This document shows positions 42,501 through 50,512 of a DNA stretch of 64,000 nucleotides, in pieces. Source of the DNA: Sporosarcina sp. Te-1 (GTDB lineage Bacteria > Bacillota > Bacilli > Bacillales_A > Planococcaceae); assembly GCF_017498505.1 (NCBI RefSeq), contig NZ_CP071798.1:3955501-4019500 (forward strand), written 5' to 3'. The notes beneath the pieces are model-generated. The model saw only the letters and a list, made by a program, of their open reading frames with translations, had not been told where the DNA came from and made no database searches. The stretch's first letter is position 1. Each line of letters opens with the position of its first letter. A program made the translations under genes and the position numbers.

Positions 42501-44081
42501 ATGACGGATATGATCAACCGCGTGGAAGAATCCGATCGGTATTCCTATGTCTACCAAGGAAATTCACAAGTGCTCGACCATATTCTTGTAACAAATAACT
42601 TGGCAGATCAGACGGAAATTGATATGTTGCACATTAATGCCGATTTTACGGACATGGCAGGACGGGCGAGCGATCACGATCCGGTCATGGTGCAAATCGA
42701 GTTTGAAGCGCCCGTTATTTGGGAACCGGTTCCGATTAAAAAAGTGTATACATTAGTGAATGAGCATAAGAAGCAAATAGTTGTAGCAGAGCCAAGTGTC
42801 TCCGTTTCAATGGACGCTGCGTCTTCTTTAAAGGAAGGCCTTTATTTAAAAGGGGATTATGTCGAGTTGACGGGGGAAGGCTTCAAGACGAACCGCGTCA
42901 TTCTACAGCCGAAGAAAAAAGGCTTGATTGTCGACATGAAAGGTACTGAGATGGGGCATGTCATTGTAGAAGGATCGAATCCTCTTGAAATCAGAGGTGC
43001 GGAGAACATTCGTAAAATCGACTTTGTGAAAGGAGCCGATTCATCAAAAGTTGTCTTCTACAATTCCAAAGGCAAGCGGATTCAAGTACCGGCTGTCAAT
43101 CAAGCACCTGTTGTGACAAAACCGATTGCCAATCAAAACGTGAAAGTCGGAGAGAGGATTACCATTAATCTCTCCGAGCATTTCTCCGACCCGGATGGCG
43201 ACAAATTAAGTTTTTCAGCGACAAAGGGGACTGTCGATTTAGCGAAAGGAACCCTGACGCTTACGCTTGAAAAAGGGAATCATATTGTCGGCGTTACTGC
43301 GACAGATGGAGAAAAGAAAGTCACTGCTAGTTTCACGGTTACCGTTTCTGAAGAAGAAGCGACACCTGAAAATGACTATTATAAAAATACGTATGGAAAA
43401 GAAGGGCAGGCATTGAAGACAGCCCTTCATGATATCATTGCGGATCACAGAAAACTGACGTATTCCGAAGTATGGGATGCATTGAAACAGACCGATGAAG
43501 ATCCGGCCAATCCGAACAATGTCATTTTGCTGTATTCAGGAGAGTCCCGTTCCAAAGGCCGGAACGGCGGTAATGTTGGCGATTGGAACCGGGAGCATGT
43601 CTGGGCAAAATCGCACGGCAATTTTGGAACATCAGTCGGTCCGGGAACGGATATTCACCATCTGCGCCCAACAGATGTCCAAGTAAACAGTTCTCGTGGG
43701 AACTTGGACTTTGATAATGGAGGCAGTCCAGTGAGCGGCTGTAACGGCTGCTACAAAACAGCGAACTCCTTTGAGCCGCCTGATCGGGTGAAAGGCGACG
43801 TGGCAAGAATGCTATTTTACATGGCGACACGTTATGAAGCGGGGGACCGAGTGGATCTTGAACTGAATGAGCGTCTTGGAAACGGTACCGCGCCATATCA
43901 TGGCAAGCTATCCGTACTGCTTGAATGGCACCAAATGGATCCAGTCGATGCCTTTGAACGCAACCGAAATGACGTCATATTTAGCATTCAAGGCAACCGG
44001 AATCCTTTTATCGACCATCCGGAATGGGTGGAGTCCATTTGGGGACAGACAAAAGCGGATGAACTTCAAAAAGCATCCTAA
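39552..44081 (+). CDS. Large secreted nuclease: lamin-tail, OB, EEP and endonuclease I domains
   Basis: 1509 residues. Signal peptide (1-33). Then a lamin-tail domain (about 36-165, LIISEYVEGSSFNKAIELYN), a Gly-Asp-Pro linker (about 198-210), an OB-fold DNA-binding-like part (about 212-310), a chitobiase-type beta-sandwich (about 395-470, LYTLDGTDP), another OB-like region, and an endonuclease/exonuclease/phosphatase core (about 740-1050) with ASYNLENF, VTEVQDN, IANHWNSK, LGDFNDF (Asp near 965) and SDHDPVM. A cadherin-like Ig stretch follows, then an endonuclease I (NucM/EndA) domain (about 1270-1509) with WNREHVWAKSHG and HHLRPTD. Probably degrades extracellular DNA for nutrients or phosphate. 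No LPXTG motif or S-layer domain is seen. AGAGGAG precedes the ATG. Confidence 0.9.
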   Translation: MKSKRWKKGMNGLLSVGLIASLIVPSFPAVVRSATTAEDLIISEYVEGSSFNKAIELYNGTGTAVDLGEYTLELYANGATAPSASLALSGTLPEEDTFVLTHRDAVAELKAKGDFENTSVINFNGDDALVLKHEGTIIDSFGQVGARSNWGTDVTLVRKSSVTEGDRIINDSFNRDDEWIVYPKDTFDYLGSHDMDGGGTPGDPGDPEDPVGTVTIAEARAMAVGDTVTIKGVVAATLKNTISVQDETGGIAVRPTSLAATVGDEVILTGTLADYRGLLQLDKATLVEKKDQVGTPAPKVITGAEVDEAHESQLVTVHNVILSDVQAGSGWANYLATDGTEFIVRDESAALGLAVGKTYDSITGIVQQFDNDYQVIPRSAQDIVVDSSIVQPVIATPGSGTYVGGTQVSLSTQTADADILYTLDGTDPIAGGATFADPIDIQETTTIKAVVRTNDGRYSDVKTFTYTITESLKIHDIQGAGHVSPFNNQVVEGVEGIVTYKYELNGSTYYHIQTPDDQRDGDLNTSEAVVLYSGKDTWKLSVGDLVSVTGQVSEYAIDGYADRQETDLKTTQINVRDDRGGKVTILKRNVPLPTPFVIDETNLPASHIASPNFAEFDPAKYAADFWESREAMLVEVGTVKAVGPQQHGDLVTVFKNIPTETIMGGILLKENDENADRVQFRLEPNGPAREFEVATGDRFEGPITGVVGYSFQNYKIYTSLDAMRAAHRKGDAAPEKTTIVKADDKLTIASYNLENFSNNRKTTSDDKARKLARAIASDMQSPDIVGVTEVQDNNGPDAGDSRANESYERLIQAIVDAGGVQYEYVNIDPVNNADGGQPNANIRVGFLYNPARVSLTEGSPAGDATTAVGYENGKLTLNPGRIDPNNEAFASSRKPLAAQFDFQGESIVVIANHWNSKNGDTPAFGAIQPPVLGSEVQRKKIAKIVYDFIGEIKTENPDAYVVSLGDFNDFQFSQAIKIHEGDLMTDMINRVEESDRYSYVYQGNSQVLDHILVTNNLADQTEIDMLHINADFTDMAGRASDHDPVMVQIEFEAPVIWEPVPIKKVYTLVNEHKKQIVVAEPSVSVSMDAASSLKEGLYLKGDYVELTGEGFKTNRVILQPKKKGLIVDMKGTEMGHVIVEGSNPLEIRGAENIRKIDFVKGADSSKVVFYNSKGKRIQVPAVNQAPVVTKPIANQNVKVGERITINLSEHFSDPDGDKLSFSATKGTVDLAKGTLTLTLEKGNHIVGVTATDGEKKVTASFTVTVSEEEATPENDYYKNTYGKEGQALKTALHDIIADHRKLTYSEVWDALKQTDEDPANPNNVILLYSGESRSKGRNGGNVGDWNREHVWAKSHGNFGTSVGPGTDIHHLRPTDVQVNSSRGNLDFDNGGSPVSGCNGCYKTANSFEPPDRVKGDVARMLFYMATRYEAGDRVDLELNERLGNGTAPYHGKLSVLLEWHQMDPVDAFERNRNDVIFSIQGNRNPFIDHPEWVESIWGQTKADELQKAS

Positions 44082-44118
44082 TGGAACAAGCTAACAAAAA
44101 TTAACGAGTTATTTTAAC

Positions 44119-44182
44119 AAGGAAAGGCGACATTTTGTTTGATGTTGAACAAAGTGCCACCTTTCCTTTGGTCTTTCTCATT
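44119..44182 (+). terminator. Likely terminator of the nuclease gene
   Basis: AAGGAAAGG (44119-44127) pairs with CCTTTCCTT (44160-44168); a pyrimidine-rich tail follows. The long loop makes it less certain. The rest of 44082-44405 holds nothing I recognise apart from the next gene's leader. Confidence 0.55.
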
Positions 44183-44405
44183 CTCTTTGTGTAATTAGAT
44201 GAAGGTATTTCAGCAGGCGGAGATGCCCTTTAAATTTATTGGTTTGATGATACTGTGTATTTGTAAGTAAAGAAGTATTCCAGTCAAATCGAGGAGATAT
44301 AAAAAGGTTCAAAACCATATCGGTTACGGCAATCACATCTTATCAGAGGTATCATGGTTATAAGAAGGCTAGGTAAGAAATCTAGGAATAAAGGGGGGAG
44401 AGGAA

Positions 44406-44999
44406 ATGGCGTTCACCGAACTGGATAAGAAGCAGGTTGCAGAAAAAAGATTAAAGTTTACAGTGTTCCTCCATATTTTCATGCTGCTCGGCGCTAGTGC
44501 ATACCCTGAAGGCAGTTTCTTTACGTGGCTCTTCATTAACTTAGCTATCGAATGTGTAATAGTATTCCGTATTTTATCATTGTGGAAACAGTATAAATTT
44601 GATACAAAAAGGTATTATTCACTACAAGTTTATTGGATGTTAACCGGCTTTGCGATTTATTCGGTTATTCCCTTCGTCAAGATGGTTTATGGTAATACAA
44701 TCTTTTGGCCACTATTAATTTTAACAATAGGAATGTTCATTGCTGCGCATCTTTTGAAGGAACGAATCGGTGCCATCTTTGTCAATCCGGGAAAGCTTCA
44801 TTTGCTTGTTTTATGGCCAAAGCTATTAGCAGTCATTGTGATTATCGGAATAGTTACCATGGCGGTGCTTCGTGCTCATTCATATCACTCAAATGTCGGC
44901 TTGTTTGCGTTTCTATATTTGATTGGCATGTTTGCTCTCTATACCGCAGTTCCTTTTTCCTTAACGGAAGAAAGAATTGAAAAATTGAAATTAACATGA
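44406..44999 (+). CDS. Integral membrane protein of unknown function
   Basis: 197 residues with about six hydrophobic spans (near 20-35, 38-55, 75-90, 95-112, 130-150 and 160-182), a short polar N-terminus (MAFTELDKKQVAEKRLKF) and a basic C-terminus. No motif I can name. ATG behind GGGGGAGAGG. It stands alone in front of the first Excalibur pseudogene. Confidence 0.75.
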   Translation: MAFTELDKKQVAEKRLKFTVFLHIFMLLGASAYPEGSFFTWLFINLAIECVIVFRILSLWKQYKFDTKRYYSLQVYWMLTGFAIYSVIPFVKMVYGNTIFWPLLILTIGMFIAAHLLKERIGAIFVNPGKLHLLVLWPKLLAVIVIIGIVTMAVLRAHSYHSNVGLFAFLYLIGMFALYTAVPFSLTEERIEKLKLT

Positions 45000-45000
45000 A

Positions 45001-45390
45001 TTTAGCCCTCTTGTATAAATAAAATTCTAGAGAAATTTCTTAAGACCCTATGATATTGATGGGATATGGAAGGAGTGAGGAAAGGAAGTCCGATGAATGT
45101 GAAGAAATTGGCTATCGCTTTGTTTGTACTCCTTATCGCTTTCACATTTTCGAATAGCACGCTACAAGAGGAAGCAAAGGGAGCTAAGGTAGTGACGTTC
45201 AAAAATTGTACGGAGTTAAATAAAGCATGCAAGGGCGGCGTAACGTAATCGGCTAACTTCAAAAATAAAGGAGGCAAAACAAAGTATACGCCTTTTGTTT
45301 CGAAAGCATTGTACGATGCAAACAAAAAGATGGATCGCGATAAAGACCTGATCGCCTGCGGGAATAATCATAGCAACCGAAACCAGACTG
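45001..45390 (+). repeat. Direct repeat copy 1 (about 390 bp) around an Excalibur pseudogene
   Basis: This stretch and 48193-48585 are clearly the same sequence with scattered changes: TTTAGCCCTCTTGTATAA against TTTATCCCTCTTATATAA at the start and AGCAACCGAAACCAGACTG against AGCAACCAAAGACAGACTG at the end, with long identical runs between. They flank the 2.8-kb permease/AdaA segment. Confidence 0.88.
45093..45369 (+). pseudogene. Excalibur-domain secreted protein, pseudogene copy 1
   Basis: ATG behind AAAGGAAG opens a signal peptide (KKLAIALFVLLIAFTFSNS) and the start of an Excalibur domain (VVTFKNCTELNKACKGGV), then a TAA stop where the second copy has CAA. The same frame continues as SANFKNKGGKTKYTPFVSK, LYDANKKMDRDKDLIAC, showing the lost remainder. 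The Excalibur domain is a small calcium-binding D-x-D-x-D-G-x-x-C-E-type module; here the terminal Glu is Gly. A weak remnant of a terminator stem follows (CAGACTGT at 45384, ACAGTCTG at 45419). Confidence 0.85.
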
Positions 45391-45429
45391 TTTAAGAACC
45401 GATAGAGAAGGTTTGTAGACAGTCTGTTT

Positions 45430-45829
45430 ACTAAATATTGATCAATCAAATAATACGTAGTGATGGGGTCTGGGTTTATGGTTCCCCCTGTATCAATCTC
45501 AGAGATCCATTCTGCATCTTCACCTTTAAAGTTGAGTCCTCTCAAGACATCCTTATTCTCCTTGATCCAAAAGAAGAAATTGATGGTCATCCGATGAAGC
45601 CTGTTCAGCTTTACAACTCTCGTAAAAGACCTTAAACAAAATGACTTCTTGACCTTATTTTCAAACTTTGACTCGTACGCTACCGCTCTACAGTCATTTT
45701 TTACGAAAGATCAATTTTTCCTTCGTCATTGAAGAAAGGAACAATAATTCCTGTACGATATTTCCCCTGGAGAGAGTTTTCTGAACATATATAGGAATAA
45801 CAACGGTGTGTTGGAAACGAGCAGGATCA
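45430..45829. other. Unassigned stretch with opposing short ORFs
   Basis: Both strands have open stretches of 60-120 codons here; the minus reading (FFFWIKENKDVLRGLNFKGE) has some protein-like character but no ribosome site, and runs into the Excalibur pseudogene. Probably a decayed gene or a mobile-element fragment; I cannot assign it. Confidence 0.35.
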
Positions 45830-45950
45830 TCGATGCTGCGTTTAAATTGGCACTGGGCATCCGACAATCGAGAGTCTCGGTCCGATAGGCGGAAATGCAC
45901 ATAGTGTAGAGGAGTTTTGGAAGTAGCCTCACTTGTAGAATTGACTAAGT
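45830..45950 (+). pseudogene. C-terminal remnant of an M20 carboxypeptidase
   Basis: In one frame SLGPIGGNAHSVEEFWK is readable, and after a one-base shift LEVASLVELTK. Upstream DAAFKLALGI appears in yet another frame. The intact M20 gene at 59483-60625 reads GLGPVGGNAHSEEEYLEISS at the same place, so this is a frameshifted piece of a homologous gene. No start or metal-site region is left. Confidence 0.75.
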
Positions 45951-46214
45951 AACACTACATAAAAAATCATTCTAATAAGAACATCGGTAAATCGTGACGG
46001 ATTCGGATGATGGCAAGAAAAATTCTGAAAAAGTGAAACAGCAATCCGTTCAGCGATTGTTTCTACAAAATAGAGCGAGCTAAGTAACCAGAATAGTTTG
46101 TTCCATTTTAGCGACGCTACTATTTTGTTTTAATTAATGAATTGAACAGCAAAAATCAAGAAGAATTGCTCATCTTCTTATTAGTAAACTATTTACTATA
46201 AAGGAGATGAGATC

Positions 46215-47477
46215 ATGAATAATAAATCAATCGGGTTATTTCAAGGAATCGCGTTATATATTGCAGCTATATTAGGTTCAGGTGTTCTTTTTTTATCTGG
46301 GGTAACTGCTTCCATGGCGGGTCCTGCCTCTATTGTATCCTGGATTATTGTGATTTTGATTAGTTTTCCGCTTGCTTATTCCTTTGCTTGTTTAGCAAAA
46401 AAGTATCCTGATGCAGGTGGGGCAGCAACTTATGTTAGAAGATCCTTTGGATACCATATGGGTAATATTGTTGGGTGGTTTTACTTTGTAACAGCCGCAG
46501 TTGGTCAAACAATTGTTTCATTAACTGGTGCTTTCTATGTCAGCCAGGCCTTTGGGTTATCAAATTTAGCAACAACAATAATTGCTATACTTACATTAGC
46601 AGCAGCAGGTAGTTTCAATTATTACGGGGTAAATATTAGTGGTAAAGTGGCACTAATTTTAAGCACTCTCATATTGATCCTTTTATTGGTAGCTGTATTT
46701 GTGTCGCTTCCCAAAATAGACTGGGGCAATTTTACTCCTTTTGCCCCAAACGGTTGGTTTTCCGTTGGGAGTACTATAACTCTAATCTTTTGGTCCTTCT
46801 TTGGTTGGGAAGCAATTTGCAATCTGGCAGAACACTTTAAAAGGCCAGAAAAAGACATTGTCAGAGCTTCAATTATCAGTGCAATAGTTATAGGGATGTT
46901 ATTTATATTGTTAAGTTTTGTAACAATTGGAACAGCAACATTTAAAAGTCAAGAAAGCAGCTTATCTCCTATTGGTGTTATAATGGAAGACACAATAGGA
47001 ATAGGTGCCAAAATCGTCACAGCTATTTTAGCGTTAATTATTTGTACGGGGACTTCAAATGCTTTTGTAGCCAGCCTGACGCAATTAGGTTATTCATTAA
47101 GTAGGGATGGTGCATTTCCAAAGTTTTTTTCAAAGCAACATGTAATAACTCAAATGCCAAAACGAATGGTCATATTTATTATTTTTTTTTCGATTACCGG
47201 TGTAATAATGACAAAAGCTTTATCACTCACATTTGATGATATTTTGTTTATTCCAACCTCTCTTGGAATTCTAGTTTATGTTCTTTCCATGGCAGCAGGG
47301 GTTAAGTTATTTAGGAAGTGTACTTTGGCGTGGTGGGCATCCTTAACCTCTTTGATTTTATGTTTATTGGTCCTTCCATTTTTTCAGTTATATATATTTG
47401 TACCATTAATTGTTCTGGCTATTTATGTAGTTTATATGATTTTGAGCAAAAAGATTTTTGCCTTTAAGGAGGCTTGA
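46215..47477 (+). CDS. APC-superfamily amino-acid permease
   Basis: 420 residues with about twelve membrane spans. The first span carries the APC signature (GLFQGIALYIAAILGSGVLF); later AKKYPDAGGAATYVRRSFGY and IFWSFFGWEAICNLAEHFKR are typical. Substrate unknown. AAGGAG precedes the ATG. It lies six bases before the AdaA-like gene, forming a two-gene unit. The segment is visibly more AT-rich than its surroundings and lies between two direct repeats, which suggests later arrival. Confidence 0.87.
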   Translation: MNNKSIGLFQGIALYIAAILGSGVLFLSGVTASMAGPASIVSWIIVILISFPLAYSFACLAKKYPDAGGAATYVRRSFGYHMGNIVGWFYFVTAAVGQTIVSLTGAFYVSQAFGLSNLATTIIAILTLAAAGSFNYYGVNISGKVALILSTLILILLLVAVFVSLPKIDWGNFTPFAPNGWFSVGSTITLIFWSFFGWEAICNLAEHFKRPEKDIVRASIISAIVIGMLFILLSFVTIGTATFKSQESSLSPIGVIMEDTIGIGAKIVTAILALIICTGTSNAFVASLTQLGYSLSRDGAFPKFFSKQHVITQMPKRMVIFIIFFSITGVIMTKALSLTFDDILFIPTSLGILVYVLSMAAGVKLFRKCTLAWWASLTSLILCLLVLPFFQLYIFVPLIVLAIYVVYMILSKKIFAFKEA

Positions 47478-47483
47478 AATCTA

Positions 47484-48074
47484 ATGACGAATCAAAATTA
47501 CCTTTCTAAGGAAATGATGTGGAAAGCAACCGCATCATGTGATGCAACATATGACGGGGTATTCTTTTACGCAGTAAAGACAACAGGGATTTACTGTCGT
47601 CCTTCTTGTAAGTCAAGGATTCCTAACGATAAAAATGTTACTTTTTTCTGGTCTGCTGATGATGCTCAAAGAGCAGGCTATAGACCATGTAAAAGATGCA
47701 GACCTGATTTAAGATTTCCCAAATATGATCCGCTTGCCTTTATTTTAGAAGATACTATTCAATTGATAAAAACCTGCTATAAACAAAATATTTCCTCACA
47801 TGATATTGCATCGAATGTGGGAGTTAGTCGCTTTCACCTGAATCGGATTTTTAAAGACCGCATGGGGTGTACCCCGCGTATGTATATGGAAAGAATTAGA
47901 ATCAATAAAGCAAAAGAATTACTTTTAACAACAGAATATAATAGTACACAGATTGGTTATCAAATAGGTTATCAAAGCATCTCTAGTTTTTATAATGCAT
48001 TTAAACGAAATACAGGGTTCTCGCCGAGTCAATTCCGCGCTATTCACGCTAGTAATACCTTAAATCATGACTGA
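47484..48074 (+). CDS. adaA: AdaA-like methylphosphotriester sensor with AraC-type HTH
   Basis: 196 residues. The N-terminal Ada zinc domain has Cys38, Cys42, Cys69 and Cys72, the very positions of the zinc ligands in E. coli Ada, in GIYCRPSCKSR and YRPCKRCRPD. Cys38 is the residue that takes methyl groups from DNA phosphotriesters and switches the protein on. The C-terminal half is an AraC-type pair of helix-turn-helix motifs (SSHDIASNVGVSRFHLNRIF, STQIGYQIGYQSISSFYNAF). No alkyltransferase gene (adaB/ogt) is adjacent; the partner is an amino-acid permease. No terminator is obvious before the second Excalibur repeat. Confidence 0.88.
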   Translation: MTNQNYLSKEMMWKATASCDATYDGVFFYAVKTTGIYCRPSCKSRIPNDKNVTFFWSADDAQRAGYRPCKRCRPDLRFPKYDPLAFILEDTIQLIKTCYKQNISSHDIASNVGVSRFHLNRIFKDRMGCTPRMYMERIRINKAKELLLTTEYNSTQIGYQIGYQSISSFYNAFKRNTGFSPSQFRAIHASNTLNHD

Positions 48075-48192
48075 ACTTATTTTTTAATATAAGTAAAATT
48101 AATATAAAACTAGCTTATCCTATAATTAGGCACGAATATAGAGAATGGACAAAATTTTTTTAGTAAACTAAAAAATTTGGAAGTCATTATGC

Positions 48193-48585
48193 ATTTATCC
48201 CTCTTATATAACTAAAAATTTAGACAAAATTCTTATAAAACTCTATGGTATTAATAGGATATGGAAGTATTGATGAAAGGAAGTCCGATGATCTTGAAGA
48301 AATTGGCTATCGCTTTGTTAGCGCTCCTTATTGCATTCACATTTTCGGTCAGCACATCGCAAGTGGAAGCAAAGTGAGCTAATGTAGTGACGTTTAAAAA
48401 TTGTACGGAGTTAAATAAAGTACAAAGGCGGCGTAGCGCAATCGGCTAACGTCAAAAATAAAGGCGGCAAAACAAAGTATTCGCCTTTTGTCTCAAAAGC
48501 GTTGTACGATGCAAACAAAAAGATGGATCGCGATAAAGACCTGATCGCCTGCGAGAAATAATCCTAGCAACCAAAGACAGACTGC
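48193..48585 (+). repeat. Direct repeat copy 2 (about 390 bp)
   Basis: Partner of 45001-45390 in the same orientation; carries the second Excalibur pseudogene with a different set of lesions. Confidence 0.88.
48288..48561 (+). pseudogene. Excalibur-domain secreted protein, pseudogene copy 2
   Basis: Signal peptide (KKLAIALLALLIAFTFSVST) ending VEAK followed by a TGA, where copy 1 has GGA. Further on, two bases are missing in AATAAAGTACAAAGG, causing a frameshift; the rest reads GGVAQSANVKNKGGKTKY and DRDKDLIACEK, a complete Excalibur end. The two copies thus decayed independently, and together they define the ancestral protein of about 90 residues. Confidence 0.85.
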
Positions 48586-48625
48586 TGACGAGCCGTAGGA
48601 ACGGCTTGTCGGCAGTCAGTTTTAT
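48580..48625 (+). terminator. Strong intrinsic terminator after Excalibur copy 2
   Basis: GACTGCTGACGAGCCGT (48580-48596) pairs with ACGGCTTGTCGGCAGTC (48601-48617) with a 4-base loop, then AGTTTTAT. The remainder of the spacer up to 48788 shows nothing I recognise. Confidence 0.88.
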
Positions 48626-48788
48626 TGGAACTTAATCGCTTAATCAAAGGAATGGCTGTCTTGGAGCCTTGCATAGTAAAACCCTATAACACCCTAAGAA
48701 AAATTCTTCTGCTCAATTCTAATAGCTGGTCTGCCATCAAAACATTCTTCTAGTCTCATTCTACTATTTCTGAACTATTTTTTATTCC

Positions 48789-48817
48789 ACCCCCATAAAA
48801 GGGACACTTGTTACGAA
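48789..48817 (+). promoter_or_regulatory. Candidate sigma-I promoter
   Basis: ACCCCC at 48789-48794 and CGAA at 48814-48817, the -35 and -10 words described for B. subtilis sigma-I, 48 bases upstream of the secreted-protein gene that heads the sigI operon. The 19-base gap between the words should be compared with known sigma-I promoters. Confidence 0.5.
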
Positions 48818-48864
48818 TTAGTAGGTGTCAACAAAGACAAATCTTAAAAAAGGATGATGATAGT

Positions 48865-49665
48865 ATGCAGAAGAAATGGAAAAGATCTGGAGTTGCACTT
48901 TTGATTGCTGGATTAACAGTGTCTGGGACAAGTTATGTATTGGCAAACGCTGAGGAAGTAATTGATCTTAGTAAACTGAATGCAGCGACAACGCCAGAAG
49001 ATATTGAAACGCCGCCAGCGTCAGAAACAACTGCAACTACCGAAACTCCGGAAACGCCAGATAAGGTTGAAGATACAAATAAAGAAGGAAATATATCGGA
49101 ATCGGGAAAAGAAGAAACAGATAAGGAAGAAGCAGATAAAGACAAATTGCCTGCAATTCCTGAGGATTACACTGCAGGTAATCTAGCAGCACTTGCGAAA
49201 GCCTATGATAAAGTCGAAAACCCAAATGCGAAAGCCTCTATTAAACGAAATTATGAGCGTGCTTTAGAAAAGTGGGAAGCAAAACAATCAAAAGAATCAA
49301 AAGAATCGACTACAAAGGACAATACTGAAGTAGAGCAAACTACTGAAGTGAACACATCTACGCAGCCAGTCGAAGAAAAAGAACAAGTTACAGCTGAAGA
49401 ATCTGTAAAAAAAGAAGTAAAAACGCAAGCGCAAATCAATGCAGAGTTAAAGGCGGAGCGTAAAGCTTTACAAGCGAAGCAAAAGGAAGAACTCCGAGTG
49501 CAAAAAGAAAAGCAAAAAACAGAGTTCCAAGCTCTTAAAGTAGAGCAGAAAACAGTACGAGCAGAAGTGAAAGTCGAACAGAAAGCGGCACGGGCAGAGT
49601 TGAAGCTGGAGCGGAAAGTGGAAAAAGCAAAAAAACAAGTTGAGAAAAAAGAGAATCACAAGTAA
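48865..49665 (+). CDS. Secreted Lys/Glu-rich coiled-coil protein upstream of sigI
   Basis: About 266 residues. Signal peptide (KKWKRSGVALLIAGLTVSGT, likely cut after ANA). An acidic Thr/Pro/Glu-rich stretch (about 35-95) is followed by a small helical segment (YTAGNLAALAKAYDKVENPN) and a long Lys/Glu/Gln helix with repeats such as KVEQKTVRAEVKVEQKAARA. No catalytic motif. ATG at 48865 ten bases after AGGATGA; an earlier in-frame start at 48808 is not supported. The sigma gene starts 85 bases on with no terminator between, so it is probably the first gene of the sigI operon. It could be an envelope partner of RsgI, but this is inferred. Confidence 0.8.
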   Translation: MQKKWKRSGVALLIAGLTVSGTSYVLANAEEVIDLSKLNAATTPEDIETPPASETTATTETPETPDKVEDTNKEGNISESGKEETDKEEADKDKLPAIPEDYTAGNLAALAKAYDKVENPNAKASIKRNYERALEKWEAKQSKESKESTTKDNTEVEQTTEVNTSTQPVEEKEQVTAEESVKKEVKTQAQINAELKAERKALQAKQKEELRVQKEKQKTEFQALKVEQKTVRAEVKVEQKAARAELKLERKVEKAKKQVEKKENHK

Positions 49666-49750
49666 AAGTTACCAGGCAAAACAGCTTTTCAATACCCGGT
49701 GCACCCATTACAATCATAAGCAATCGGGTTTAGTGGGACGGAGGGTATGT

Positions 49751-50512
49751 ATGTTCTTAGCATTAATTCAAGGAATGTTTCATAGCAAAAAAACAGACCA
49801 TACATTACACAAGCTAGTATATAAGGCGAAAAAAGGGGATGAGGAGGTCATGAATGACCTCCTCTCCACTTATACGCCATTTATGAAAAAAACAGCTTCA
49901 TTCGTTTGCAGTCGACACATCGATGAACATGACGATGAATTTAGCGTAGCAATGAATGCATTTCATGAAGCGATTTTAAAGTTCGAGACGACACATTATG
50001 CTTCATTGACGACGTTTGCACATTTGATCATGAAGAGACGACTCATTGATTTCATTAGAAAAGAAACAGCCTATAATACTCCCGTAATTTATGCGGGTGA
50101 AAGCAAGGAATCGGATCCATACGCTCACGAGCAACATCCGATTTTTAATAAGATATCTATACAACAGCATACAGAGGATCATCGGTCCCAGGAAAGAAAA
50201 GATGAGATAAAGCGTTATAACGAAGTGCTTAAAAAATACGGACTATCGTTTAATGAACTTAGTCGAACATCGCCAAAGCATGCGGATGCCAGAAGAACTG
50301 CCATCCAAATTGCGCAAATCGTTGCTGAAACGCCCACTTTTTATGAGTCCGTCATTCAAAGGAAACGGCTCCCAATCAAAGAGCTGGAGGGCTTAGTGGA
50401 TGTATCGAGAAAAACAATAGAGCGGCAAAGGAAATATATTCTTGCCATCGTTCTGTTATTGAAAGGCGATTTTACATACATACAGGAATACGTTAAAGGG
50501 GACGTCATATGA
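49751..50512 (+). CDS. sigI: RNA polymerase sigma factor SigI
   Basis: About 253 residues. Sigma-70-like N-terminal part (LVYKAKKGDEEVMNDLLSTY, then DEFSVAMNAFHEAILKFETT and MKRRLIDFIRKE) corresponding to region 2, and a C-terminal DNA-binding part (LPIKELEGLVDVSRKTIERQRKYILAIVLL) as in SigI of B. subtilis and clostridia. In B. subtilis it responds to heat and cell-wall stress. The frame opens at 49640, but GGAGGG is five bases before the ATG at 49751, which gives the usual N-terminus. Overlaps the anti-sigma gene by four bases. Confidence 0.87.
   Translation: MFLALIQGMFHSKKTDHTLHKLVYKAKKGDEEVMNDLLSTYTPFMKKTASFVCSRHIDEHDDEFSVAMNAFHEAILKFETTHYASLTTFAHLIMKRRLIDFIRKETAYNTPVIYAGESKESDPYAHEQHPIFNKISIQQHTEDHRSQERKDEIKRYNEVLKKYGLSFNELSRTSPKHADARRTAIQIAQIVAETPTFYESVIQRKRLPIKELEGLVDVSRKTIERQRKYILAIVLLLKGDFTYIQEYVKGDVI

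Noticed and set aside
45216..45590. 124-aa minus-strand ORF as a gene
   Set aside because: Its end runs antisense through the Excalibur pseudogene and it has no ribosome site; kept only as an unassigned decayed stretch.
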